The notes under the pieces are model-generated. The model saw only the letters and a program-made list of their open reading frames with translations, searched no databases and was not told where the DNA came from. From Kribbella antiqua (GTDB taxonomy: Bacteria > Actinomycetota > Actinomycetes > Propionibacteriales > Kribbellaceae): a DNA stretch of 64,000 nt. A program made the translations under genes and the position numbers. The stretch lies in contig NZ_SLWR01000014.1 in NCBI RefSeq assembly GCF_004345665.1, forward strand, positions 1 through 64,000, read 5' to 3'. Below, piece after piece: positions 1-7,606 of this stretch; within the stretch, counting starts at the first letter, position 1, and each line of letters opens with the position of its first letter.

Positions 1-43
1 AACTCCACCGGCAACCGAGGACGACCACCACGAGCACCCATCA

Positions 44-70
44 CAACACCCCTTCAACCGAAAGGTGTTG
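44..70 (-). terminator. weak hairpin downstream of the first flavoprotein gene
   Basis: Seven-base arms CAACACC and GGTGTTG enclose a 13-base loop, about 45 bases past the stop of the minus-strand flavoprotein gene. There is no clear U-tract, so termination is only a suggestion. The bases from 1 to 114 hold nothing else I can support. Confidence 0.3.
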
Positions 71-114
71 CAATCACTCCTTGAGCCCGCCCCACAATTT
101 GGCTGGCGAACCCA

Positions 115-1743
115 TCAAATGGTGCGCTCCTGCTCGATGTGCTTGCGCCGTACTCGGCACAGGTCGAGTCGGGCCGGCTGGATCGACAGCTTGTGCTGGA
201 AGAGGTTGCGGGGATCCCACTTCGCCTTGATCTGCTGCAGCCGTGGGTAGTTGCCGAGGTAGTACAGGTCGTGCCACGGTACGCCGGACTTGTTGTACGC
301 CGGGTCCGCCAGGTCCACGTCCGGGTAGTTGATGTACGACCCGCCGTTGATCTCGTTCGGCACCGGCACGCCACCGGTGTCGCGATAGATGTCGGCGTAC
401 AGCTTCCGGATCCAGGCCAGGTGCTTGGCGTCCTCGGCCGGATCCGACCACCCGACCGTCGCCACCATCTTGCACATCACCTCCCGCTGCGCCGTGGCGG
501 TGGCGTCCGACGCGACCGTGTTGACCTTGCCGCCGTACGGGACGAAGAGGACGGAGAGATCCGGGGCGCTGTACGACGTGTCGGTCATGGCCTTGTGGAT
601 CGTCACCAGTTGCTCGTCGCGGTAGCCCTTCCGGAGGTAGCCCGCCTTCCACTTGTTCCGCCCCGGCGACGGCGACTCGGCGATCGAGCGCTCGAAGGTG
701 GTGTGCAGGAACGGTCCCTCGCCTGCGTCGTACACGGCGGGCTTCGGGTCCAGGCCCTCCACCATCGCCGCGTTGAATGCCGCCAGCTTCTCCTTCGCGT
801 TCGGCACCGAGGCATCCAGCTGGGTGGACAGCAGGACGTTCCCGGCGGACGACGGCGTGATGATGAGCGGGCTGTAGAGACTGGCGTACGGCGAATCGGC
901 GGTGTTGTGCCGCTCGTAGAAGTCGAAGAAGTTGCGGATCGCACGGACGAAGCCGGCCTGCCCGATCGTCTTCCAGTCGTAGACGGTGATACTGGACAAC
1001 AGGGCAGATGGTGCCTTGGGCAACAACCTGGACGGGTCCGAGCCGGTGGCGCCGGCCGTCCGCATCAGGTAGCGGGTGATCACGCCGAAGTTCCCGCCGC
1101 CTCCGCCGGTGTGCGCCCACCACAGGTCGCGGTACTCGTTGTCGCGGGTGGCGATCACCGACCGGGCCCGGCCGCGTGCGTCCACGACCACGACCTCCAC
1201 GCCGTACAGGTGATCCACGACGGAGCCGTGCAGGCGGGACAGCGGCCCGTACCCACCGCCGCTGAAGTGACCGCCGACGCCCACCCCGAGGCAGCCGCCG
1301 CCTGGGATGGTCACGCCCCAGCCGTAGAACAGCGCCGGGTAGACCGTCTCCAGGATCGCGCCGGCGCCGATCGAGAAAGCGCGATACCGCTGATCGAACG
1401 TCACCTCGTCGTACAAGGACATGTCGAGCAGCACCTCGACGTCGCTGTTGTCGACGAAGTCCTCGAAGCAGTGCCCGCCGCCTCGGACCGCGATCCGCTT
1501 GCCGGTGCGGACGGCTTCCTGGACAGCCTGTACGGCGTCCTCGGTCGAGCGGATCACTCGCGCATAATCCGGTTGGCCGACGAACCGGCGGTTCTGCCCC
1601 CGCAGCACCAAGTCCTGATAGCGGGCGTCGCTTGACCGGATCTTCTCGCCGACCACTGGCGCCGCTGTCGCAGTACTTGGAATGGCGAGAGCGGCACCGG
1701 CCGCAGCGGTGCCGCCTAAAAGACCTCTACGACTGACTCGCAT
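115..1743 (-). CDS. Tat-exported FAD-binding oxidoreductase (berberine-bridge-enzyme type)
   Basis: A 542-residue flavoprotein of the PCMH-type FAD-binding family. The ATG at 1743 is preceded by GGAGG and gives a twin-arginine signal (SRRGLLGG, then an Ala-rich stretch ending TATAAP), so export is predicted. The FAD domain shows RGGGHCFEDF near residue 100 and PGGGCLGVGVGGH near residue 160. The His and Cys there are where bicovalently flavinylated BBE-like enzymes attach FAD. The C-terminal BBE segment includes NYPDVDL and ends near WDPRNLF. Family members oxidise alcohols, sugars or alkaloid-like substrates; the substrate here is unknown. The reading frame extends further upstream, but those residues do not look like protein. 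Confidence 0.85.
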   Translation of the reverse strand: MRVSRRGLLGGTAAAGAALAIPSTATAAPVVGEKIRSSDARYQDLVLRGQNRRFVGQPDYARVIRSTEDAVQAVQEAVRTGKRIAVRGGGHCFEDFVDNSDVEVLLDMSLYDEVTFDQRYRAFSIGAGAILETVYPALFYGWGVTIPGGGCLGVGVGGHFSGGGYGPLSRLHGSVVDHLYGVEVVVVDARGRARSVIATRDNEYRDLWWAHTGGGGGNFGVITRYLMRTAGATGSDPSRLLPKAPSALLSSITVYDWKTIGQAGFVRAIRNFFDFYERHNTADSPYASLYSPLIITPSSAGNVLLSTQLDASVPNAKEKLAAFNAAMVEGLDPKPAVYDAGEGPFLHTTFERSIAESPSPGRNKWKAGYLRKGYRDEQLVTIHKAMTDTSYSAPDLSVLFVPYGGKVNTVASDATATAQREVMCKMVATVGWSDPAEDAKHLAWIRKLYADIYRDTGGVPVPNEINGGSYINYPDVDLADPAYNKSGVPWHDLYYLGNYPRLQQIKAKWDPRNLFQHKLSIQPARLDLCRVRRKHIEQERTI

Positions 1744-1763
1744 TGCGTTCCTCCCCAGAGACT

Positions 1764-1797
1764 GAAAAGAACCCGCCCCTCGCTCCGCTCGGGCGGG
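1764..1797 (-). terminator. intrinsic terminator after the prepilin peptidase gene
   Basis: On the minus strand a stem CCCGCCC/GGGCGGG with a 12-base loop is followed by TTCTTTT. It lies between the prepilin peptidase stop and the flavoprotein start, so it should separate the two transcription units. Confidence 0.6.
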
Positions 1798-1869
1798 GGT
1801 GTGTGTAATCAACCCTAGGAAGCGGCGCAGATCGCTCGCGTCAGTTGTCAGGTGGAACGGGCGGGTCCC

Positions 1870-2577
1870 CTAGCCGATGTACAGATGCTCGAGTGGTCCA
1901 CCCAGCAGGACTCCGGCCAGGGCGCCGACGAGCATGAACGGGCCGAACGGGACCATCTGCTTGCGCGTCATCACCTTGCTCGCGATCAGCGCGATCCCCA
2001 CGATCGCGCCGAGGAAGAAGCCGCCGTACAGGCCGCTGACGAACTGCCCCCACCCGAGCGCCCCGAGAGCCAACCCCAGCAGCCCCGACAGCCGCACGTC
2101 ACCGAACCCAACACCCCGCGGGAACACGAACCACAGCACGTAGAACACCGCGAACCCGATCGCCGCCGCGATCACCGCCCGGCGCAACGACCCCCACTCC
2201 CCCGACACCGCCGCCCCGACCAGCAGAGCCAGGCCGACCGCGCCGTACGACGGCCAGATGATGGCAGACGGCAGATACCGCGTCCGCGCATCGATGTAGC
2301 CGAGTACGGCGCCCACGACAGCCAGCAGCAACCACGCCACGAGCCACGGCGCCGTCCCGAGCATCCAGCCGAGCAATCCCCCGGACACCGCCGCGAGTAG
2401 ACCACACCAGTACGCCGCCCGCGGGCCGGCCAGTTCGGCGTACGGGATCTTCGTCTCGCCTTCCTCCAGGGAAGGCTCAGGGATCCGCCGCATCAGCCAT
2501 GGCCCGAGCAGGTACGCCGCGGGTCCGCAGAGGACCACACCGGCCCCTGCGGCGAGCAACGCGTTGTCAGCCGGCAC
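1870..2577 (-). CDS. prepilin peptidase, A24 family
   Basis: A polytopic membrane aspartic protease of the type IV prepilin peptidase family, 235 residues from a GTG at 2577; the start is uncertain because no strong ribosome site is visible. The catalytic aspartates fit GYIDARTRYLP (about residue 115) and the GFGDVRL motif (about residue 165). Most of the chain forms hydrophobic helices. The N-terminal methylase domain of larger PilD enzymes is absent, as is common in actinobacteria. It normally follows aroE directly, as in mycobacteria; here a DUF2330 gene and a flavoprotein gene intervene. No pilin genes are in the window, so the substrate is unknown. Confidence 0.85.
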   Translation of the reverse strand: MPADNALLAAGAGVVLCGPAAYLLGPWLMRRIPEPSLEEGETKIPYAELAGPRAAYWCGLLAAVSGGLLGWMLGTAPWLVAWLLLAVVGAVLGYIDARTRYLPSAIIWPSYGAVGLALLVGAAVSGEWGSLRRAVIAAAIGFAVFYVLWFVFPRGVGFGDVRLSGLLGLALGALGWGQFVSGLYGGFFLGAIVGIALIASKVMTRKQMVPFGPFMLVGALAGVLLGGPLEHLYIG

Positions 2578-2609
2578 GATCCAGGAGCCTAGACGATTTT
2601 GGGCTTCGG

Positions 2610-3659
2610 CTACGGACGGGCTGTGGATGAACGCCGGACCAGGATCCGGGCGACGATCGCCGCACCGACGCCGAGCAGCACCGGACCGCCTGCCAGGATC
2701 GCGATCGTGCTCCACAGGCCGTCGTTGACGGTGACGTACCGGACCCGCTGAAACTCCTCGTCCGTCGCGGCCTGCTTGAAGAGGTAGTCGTTGGTGATCC
2801 GGCCCGGCTCGGCGTACGTCGCCGTGTAGGCCGTCAGGTAGTTCGTCGGCACCGGAAGAGCCTCGTCCTGGACGCGACCGGCGTACAGGAGCTCTGGCTT
2901 CACGTCCGTATCCGGCACCTCTGCCGCGTCGACGCGATGCTCGGCAGCGACGTAGACCGTCACAGTCTGCTCGCGGGTCGCGCCCTTGCTGAGCCGCATC
3001 GGGTAGACGATCCGGTCCGAGCTGAAGGTCAGCTTGAGCGGCGGGGTCGAGCCGCTCATGCTCTGCCCGGCCTGCTTCGGCGCGAGCTTGACCGCGACGA
3101 TCTCCCACTTCTCGGTCAGGTACGGCGTGATGTTCGCGGCCAGCGTGGGCGGTACCAGATAGCCGTTCGAGCGCAGCCAGTCGATCAGCGGAGCCGAAGT
3201 CGTTGCAGCCAGGCGCACGACCTCGAACGGCCCGAGCACCATCTGCTGCCGCACATCCACGCCACCACTGCTGCCGGGCGCGGGGGCACCGGCGGTGTCG
3301 CGACCGCTGCCCATGATGCCGAGGTCCCGGAACGGCCAGTACGTCTTGCGCGTCTCGACCCGCTCCCGGGTCATCCACTGCAGCCGGTTGAACACCCCGG
3401 TCTCCCCGAGCTCGACCTTCGCGGCCGACGGCACCGGCATGATCCAGGCCGCCTTCTTCGAGGACCCGTTGATCGCCATCGACAGCGTGATCTCCTCAGT
3501 GCTGCCGTCGTGCCGGACCAGGGCGTTCTCGCCGTACGCGCGGGCTCGCGACTCCTGATCGGGCAGATACCCGCCACAGGCGCACGCCCACGCGGGCGTC
3601 ACTCCCGCGGCAACGAACCCGACGGCCAAGATCCCCGCGACGACCCGCCAAAGCTTCAC
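2610..3659 (-). CDS. DUF2330 domain-containing secreted/membrane-anchored protein
   Basis: 349 residues from a GTG at 3659, starting with a short basic stretch and a signal segment ending near AGVTPAWA. The mature part opens ACACGG, the Cys-rich beginning typical of DUF2330 proteins. A C-terminal hydrophobic helix (about residues 320-342) followed by RRSS suggests anchoring with the bulk outside. It starts 14 bases after the upstream flavoprotein gene and is probably co-transcribed. The function of DUF2330 is not known and nothing here reveals it. The longer open frame reaching 3920 overlaps the flavoprotein gene and looks non-coding. Confidence 0.75.
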   Translation of the reverse strand: MKLWRVVAGILAVGFVAAGVTPAWACACGGYLPDQESRARAYGENALVRHDGSTEEITLSMAINGSSKKAAWIMPVPSAAKVELGETGVFNRLQWMTRERVETRKTYWPFRDLGIMGSGRDTAGAPAPGSSGGVDVRQQMVLGPFEVVRLAATTSAPLIDWLRSNGYLVPPTLAANITPYLTEKWEIVAVKLAPKQAGQSMSGSTPPLKLTFSSDRIVYPMRLSKGATREQTVTVYVAAEHRVDAAEVPDTDVKPELLYAGRVQDEALPVPTNYLTAYTATYAEPGRITNDYLFKQAATDEEFQRVRYVTVNDGLWSTIAILAGGPVLLGVGAAIVARILVRRSSTARP

Positions 3660-3673
3660 GGCCGAGAGACTAT

Positions 3674-5113
3674 CTACACCAGGGTGTACGGCGCGTGGAA
3701 GAAGTTGCCCGCGTCGTACTTCTTCTTGACCGACCGCAACCGGCCCAGGCTCGCGCCGTAGTACGAGCTGTTTGCGCGACCGGCCTCGAGGTAGTTCACG
3801 TAACCGCCCGCCGAATACTTCTGGACGGCATGATGCCCGTTCGTGATGAACGTCTGTGCGGCTTTCCCTTGGGACGAGGAGTACCACTGGATCACGCCGA
3901 GCGCCGACCGCCACGGCCACGACGAGCCGCCGGACGGCTGCTTCGCCGCCTGGCCGCCGAGCGGGTCGATGATCGCCGAGGCCGGTGTCTTCGCCCGCGC
4001 CGCCGCCTTCACCGCACCGAGGAACGCCGTGATCGTCACCGCGTCCATCGGCCTCTTCAGTACGTCGGAACCAGCCAGGAACCCGGTCCGCGGACTAGTA
4101 GTCCCGCCGCCCAGGTATCGAACCGCCTCCATGTGCGTCTTCACCGTGATCGAACGGGCGGAAGCCCGCGACCCGACGAAGGACTCGAGTTGCGCCGCCG
4201 CGGCAGCAGCGTTCCCGGTGGTGGAGACGCCGAGCACGTGGATCGACAGCGTTCCGTTGCTCTGGGCATCGATGTGCAAGTTGCCCCAGGAAGTGTTCGG
4301 CGCCGTCTGCGCGAACTTCTGCCAACCCCGTACGACGGCCGCGGCATTGAACTCCGGCCAGGTCAGCTTGAAGAAGCCCAGCTTGTTCGCCGGGATCGTC
4401 GCCAGCTTGAAGTAGGTGACAATGCCGAGGTTTCCACCACCGCTGCCGCGCAACGCCCAGAACAGGTCGGGATCGGACGACGCGGTCACGTTCCGGGCAA
4501 CGCCGTCGGCCGTGATCACGCCCATCCCGACGATCCGGTCGCAGGTCAGCCCGTAGGCCCGCGTGTGGACTCCCATCCCGCCGCCGAGCGCGAGACCGGC
4601 GACACCGACCGTCGGGCACGTCCCGGTCGGCAGTGATCGACCGTACTTGTCGAGGAACGCGTGGACGTCGTACAGGCGAGCACCTGCGCCGACGGTGACG
4701 ATGCCGTTCGCATAGCTCAGCCCGTGCATCCCGCCGAGGTCGACCATCAGGCCGTTACTGATCGTGGACGCGCCGACGTACGAATGCCCGCCGCCCTTCG
4801 GGACCAGCACCAGCTTGTTCTTCTTCGCGAAGAGGATCGCGCTGCGTACGTCGTTCCCGCCCGCCGCCCGGACCACTCCGGCCGGTTGCACGCTGTCCCA
4901 GCGGGGGTTGAAGAGCTGGCGAGCGGTCGCGTAGCCGGTCTGGCCCGGACGGTAGAGCCGGCCCTCGAGCGAGCGGCCGAAGGCGTTCCAGTCGGGCGCC
5001 GCCGCGGCGAGGTCGTTCGCTCCGGCCTGCTTCGCGTTGGTGCAGCTGGTCAGGGTGACGGCGGTCAGCGCACTGCCGGCTTTCAGGAACGTCCGGCGGT
5101 CAAGCAGGCTCAC
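3674..5113 (-). CDS. Tat-type lipoprotein FAD-binding oxidoreductase (BBE family)
   Basis: A second berberine-bridge-type flavoprotein, 479 residues. The GTG at 5113 sits 10 bases after AGGAG, so I prefer it to the GTG at 5131. The N-terminus SLLDRRTFLKAG is a twin-arginine signal followed by LTSC, a lipobox, so a membrane-anchored exported enzyme is likely. KGGGHSYVGAS and GTCPTVGVAG supply the His and Cys for bicovalent FAD. The C-terminal BBE segment includes YVNYLEAG and DAGNFFHAPY. The gene overlaps the 3' end of aroE by 14 bases, so it is probably coupled to the aroE operon. Its substrate is unknown. Confidence 0.85.
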   Translation of the reverse strand: MSLLDRRTFLKAGSALTAVTLTSCTNAKQAGANDLAAAAPDWNAFGRSLEGRLYRPGQTGYATARQLFNPRWDSVQPAGVVRAAGGNDVRSAILFAKKNKLVLVPKGGGHSYVGASTISNGLMVDLGGMHGLSYANGIVTVGAGARLYDVHAFLDKYGRSLPTGTCPTVGVAGLALGGGMGVHTRAYGLTCDRIVGMGVITADGVARNVTASSDPDLFWALRGSGGGNLGIVTYFKLATIPANKLGFFKLTWPEFNAAAVVRGWQKFAQTAPNTSWGNLHIDAQSNGTLSIHVLGVSTTGNAAAAAAQLESFVGSRASARSITVKTHMEAVRYLGGGTTSPRTGFLAGSDVLKRPMDAVTITAFLGAVKAAARAKTPASAIIDPLGGQAAKQPSGGSSWPWRSALGVIQWYSSSQGKAAQTFITNGHHAVQKYSAGGYVNYLEAGRANSSYYGASLGRLRSVKKKYDAGNFFHAPYTLV

Positions 5114-5924
5114 GATCGTCGAGCTCCTCACGGGCAGCGGCTCTCATGGCCGCCAGGGGTGCGGGCGACCTACCCGTCATCATCTCCACTTGGAGGGTCG
5201 CCTGGTGCACGAGGAGGTCAAGCCCGTTCAACAGGTCGGTACCGATCCGGTGCGCCGCGATCGCCAGCTGCGTCGGCCAGGGGTGGTACGCGACGTCGAA
5301 CACCACCGGCGCGACGCTCGCGAAGTGCTCGGCCCACTGGTCGACGGCACCGCCGGGCAGCGTCGAGATGCACAGGTCGAACCCGCCGATCTGCTCGACC
5401 TGACCGAAGTCCGCGACCGACGTCTTCAGCCCGAGCTCGGCCGCCAGATCCAGCAGCCGCTCGGCCTTCGAGACGTCCCGTACGACGACCGTCACCTCGC
5501 TGACCTTCAACCCGCGCAGGGCGGCCAGCGTGGAAGCGGCGGTCGCGCCACCACCGAGTACGACGGCCGTGTCGGCGCCGGTGATGCCCCTTTCGGCGAA
5601 GGCGTTCACCAGCCCCGGTACGTCGGTGTTGTGCGCCGACCGCGATCCGTCCGGTTCGAACAGCATCGTGTTCGCCGCGCCGATCAGCTCCGCGACCGGA
5701 TCGACAGTGTCGACGAGGTCCAGCGCGACTCGCTTCAGCGGCATCGTCAAAGACAGCCCGCGGACGTCATCACCCAGCGAGGCGACAAACCCACGCAGCT
5801 CGTCCTCGCCAACCTCGAAGGCGTCGTACTGCCAGTCGAGACCGAGAGCGGCGTACGCGGCCCGATGCATCGCCGGCGACAACGAGTGCGCAATCGGCGA
5901 ACCGAGAACAGCACAACGCGTCAT
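5100..5924 (-). CDS. aroE: shikimate dehydrogenase
   Basis: Reduces 3-dehydroshikimate to shikimate with NADPH in aromatic amino-acid synthesis. The 274-residue protein begins MTRCAVLGSPIAHSLSPAMH, where the SxS motif binds shikimate. SLTMPLKR carries the catalytic Lys, NTMLF follows, and VLGGGATAAS is the nucleotide-binding loop. The ATG shares one base with the mltG stop (TGATG), so translation is coupled. A start nine codons upstream would overlap mltG and is less likely. The order alaS-ruvX-mltG-aroE is conserved in actinobacteria. Confidence 0.93.
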   Translation of the reverse strand: MTRCAVLGSPIAHSLSPAMHRAAYAALGLDWQYDAFEVGEDELRGFVASLGDDVRGLSLTMPLKRVALDLVDTVDPVAELIGAANTMLFEPDGSRSAHNTDVPGLVNAFAERGITGADTAVVLGGGATAASTLAALRGLKVSEVTVVVRDVSKAERLLDLAAELGLKTSVADFGQVEQIGGFDLCISTLPGGAVDQWAEHFASVAPVVFDVAYHPWPTQLAIAAHRIGTDLLNGLDLLVHQATLQVEMMTGRSPAPLAAMRAAAREELDDREPA

Positions 5925-7117
5925 CAGCACCGGCCCTTGTGCGCGGCGCACCAGGCCTGCAGCTTCTGCACGTTGGCCAGGTGCTCCGCTTGGGTGGTCG
6001 CGAACGCGGTCTCGCCGGTGTCCAGGTTGACCAGCGTGAAGTACAGCCAGGAGCCCTGCGCCGGGTTGATCGCCGCGCGCAGCGTGTCCTTGGTCGGCGA
6101 GTTGATCGGCGTCGGCGGCAGGCCCTTGTACTTGTACGTGTTGTACCGCGAGTCGATCGCCCGCTGCTCGGCGCTGGTGAACACGCCGCCGTCCCGGCCG
6201 ACGACGTAGTGCACGGTCGAGTCCATCTGCAACCGCATCCCGGCCCGCAAGCGGTTGTAGATCACTCGCGAGACCTTGGCGTAGTCCTGCGGCCGGTTCG
6301 TCTCCGCGCCGATGATGCTGGCCACGATCACCGCCTGGTACGGATCCAGCTGCTTGCGCTGCGCGGTCTTGACCAGATCCAGCTCGGCCGCATTCTTCGC
6401 GTACTGCGCCGTCATCAGCTTGATCATCGTGTACGCCGTCGCACCCTTCGGCACGTCGTACGTCCCCGGGTAGAGGAAGCCTTCGGCGTTGTTGTGCGCG
6501 TACGGCGGCAGTCCGAGCGCGGCGGGTTTCGCGAGCGCGGCCGCGGCGGCGCCGGACGAGAGCTTGAGCTTCGAGCGCTGCAGGGTGTCGGCGATCTCGG
6601 CCTTGGTCAGGCCGGCCCGGAAGCTGATCCGGGTGACCAGGACCGACTTGGCCGGGTCCAGCATCAGCTCCAGTGCGGCCTTGGCCGACATGTGCTTGCG
6701 CAGCGTGTAGGTGGCGGCCTGAATCTGCCGCGAGCGCGGATCGTCGCGGGCGGCCCGCTCGAACGCGCGGGCGCTCTTGACGACTTCCTTCTTCTCCAGC
6801 GTGTCCGCGATCGACTGCGCGCTCTCACCCTGGGTGATCTCGACCGTCACGGTGCCGGTGCCGTTGCCCTCGTAGTCGGGCGCGGCGAACATCTGCTCGA
6901 TGGCGTCCCGGCCCTTGCCGAAGCCGACCACGACGCCGGCCACCAGTGCGCCGACGACGACGAGCGAGATCAGGCCGGCGAAGCAACCGAAACCGCGTCG
7001 GGCCCGAGCCTTGCGGCGGTTCGCCCTGCGCTCCACCCGGCTCTCCGGCCGAAGCCCGAGGCCGGCGCCGAGATCGTCGCCGTCTGTCACTTCGTCGTCC
7101 ACCGATGTTCTGTTCAC
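5924..7117 (-). CDS. mltG: endolytic peptidoglycan transglycosylase MltG
   Basis: Membrane-anchored lytic transglycosylase that cuts nascent glycan strands and is thought to set their length. The 397-residue chain has a cytoplasmic basic N-terminus (RVERRANRRKARARRG), one transmembrane helix near residues 45-67, then a LysM-like segment and the YceG/MltG catalytic domain. The motif ASIIGAETNRPQ near residue 265 carries the conserved catalytic Glu, followed by VSRVIYNRL and MRLQMDSTVHY. It starts just after ruvX and is coupled to aroE. Confidence 0.92.
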   Translation of the reverse strand: MNRTSVDDEVTDGDDLGAGLGLRPESRVERRANRRKARARRGFGCFAGLISLVVVGALVAGVVVGFGKGRDAIEQMFAAPDYEGNGTGTVTVEITQGESAQSIADTLEKKEVVKSARAFERAARDDPRSRQIQAATYTLRKHMSAKAALELMLDPAKSVLVTRISFRAGLTKAEIADTLQRSKLKLSSGAAAAALAKPAALGLPPYAHNNAEGFLYPGTYDVPKGATAYTMIKLMTAQYAKNAAELDLVKTAQRKQLDPYQAVIVASIIGAETNRPQDYAKVSRVIYNRLRAGMRLQMDSTVHYVVGRDGGVFTSAEQRAIDSRYNTYKYKGLPPTPINSPTKDTLRAAINPAQGSWLYFTLVNLDTGETAFATTQAEHLANVQKLQAWCAAHKGRC

Positions 7118-7130
7118 AGCGTCGTTCCGA

Positions 7131-7589
7131 TCACAGGGGCCTCCCGGGTGGGTTCCCAGTCTCGCGCTCGACGTCGAGTGCGTGTTGCAGAATCACGACC
7201 GCCGCGGCCTGGTCGACCACGGCCCGCCGCTTGGAGCCCTTCTTTCCCCGTTCGCGCAGCATGCGCTCGGCGGTGACCGTGGTGAACCGCTCGTCCACCA
7301 GCCGTACCGCCGTCCCCGAGTCGCCCTCCTGCACCTTGCGTCGCACCAGTTCCGCCGTTTCCCGGATCTTCGCCGCCGCCGGACCCTCGCCGCCGGACAG
7401 CGAGCGCGGCAGACCGACCACGACCTCGAACGCCGCCAGTTCGGCGACGAGTGCGGCGATCCTATCCAGATCTCCGGGCCCGCGGCGGATCGTCTCCACC
7501 GGGGTGGCCAGAATGCCGTGCGGGTCGCTGCTGGCGACGCCGATCCTTGCGTCGCCGATATCCAGCGCGACCCGCACGCCCGTTCGCAT
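7131..7589 (-). CDS. ruvX: RuvX/YqgF-family putative Holliday junction resolvase
   Basis: A 152-residue RNase H-fold nuclease. VALDIGDARIGVASSD holds the first catalytic Asp and LVDERFTTVTAERML the Glu motif, both diagnostic of YqgF proteins. E. coli YqgF acts in 16S rRNA maturation, while the mycobacterial homologue cleaves Holliday junctions, so both roles are possible. It lies 17 bases after alaS and 13 bases before mltG in the conserved operon. Confidence 0.9.
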   Translation of the reverse strand: MRTGVRVALDIGDARIGVASSDPHGILATPVETIRRGPGDLDRIAALVAELAAFEVVVGLPRSLSGGEGPAAAKIRETAELVRRKVQEGDSGTAVRLVDERFTTVTAERMLRERGKKGSKRRAVVDQAAAVVILQHALDVERETGNPPGRPL

Positions 7590-7606
7590 CAGCGTCTGTC
7601 CATTCG

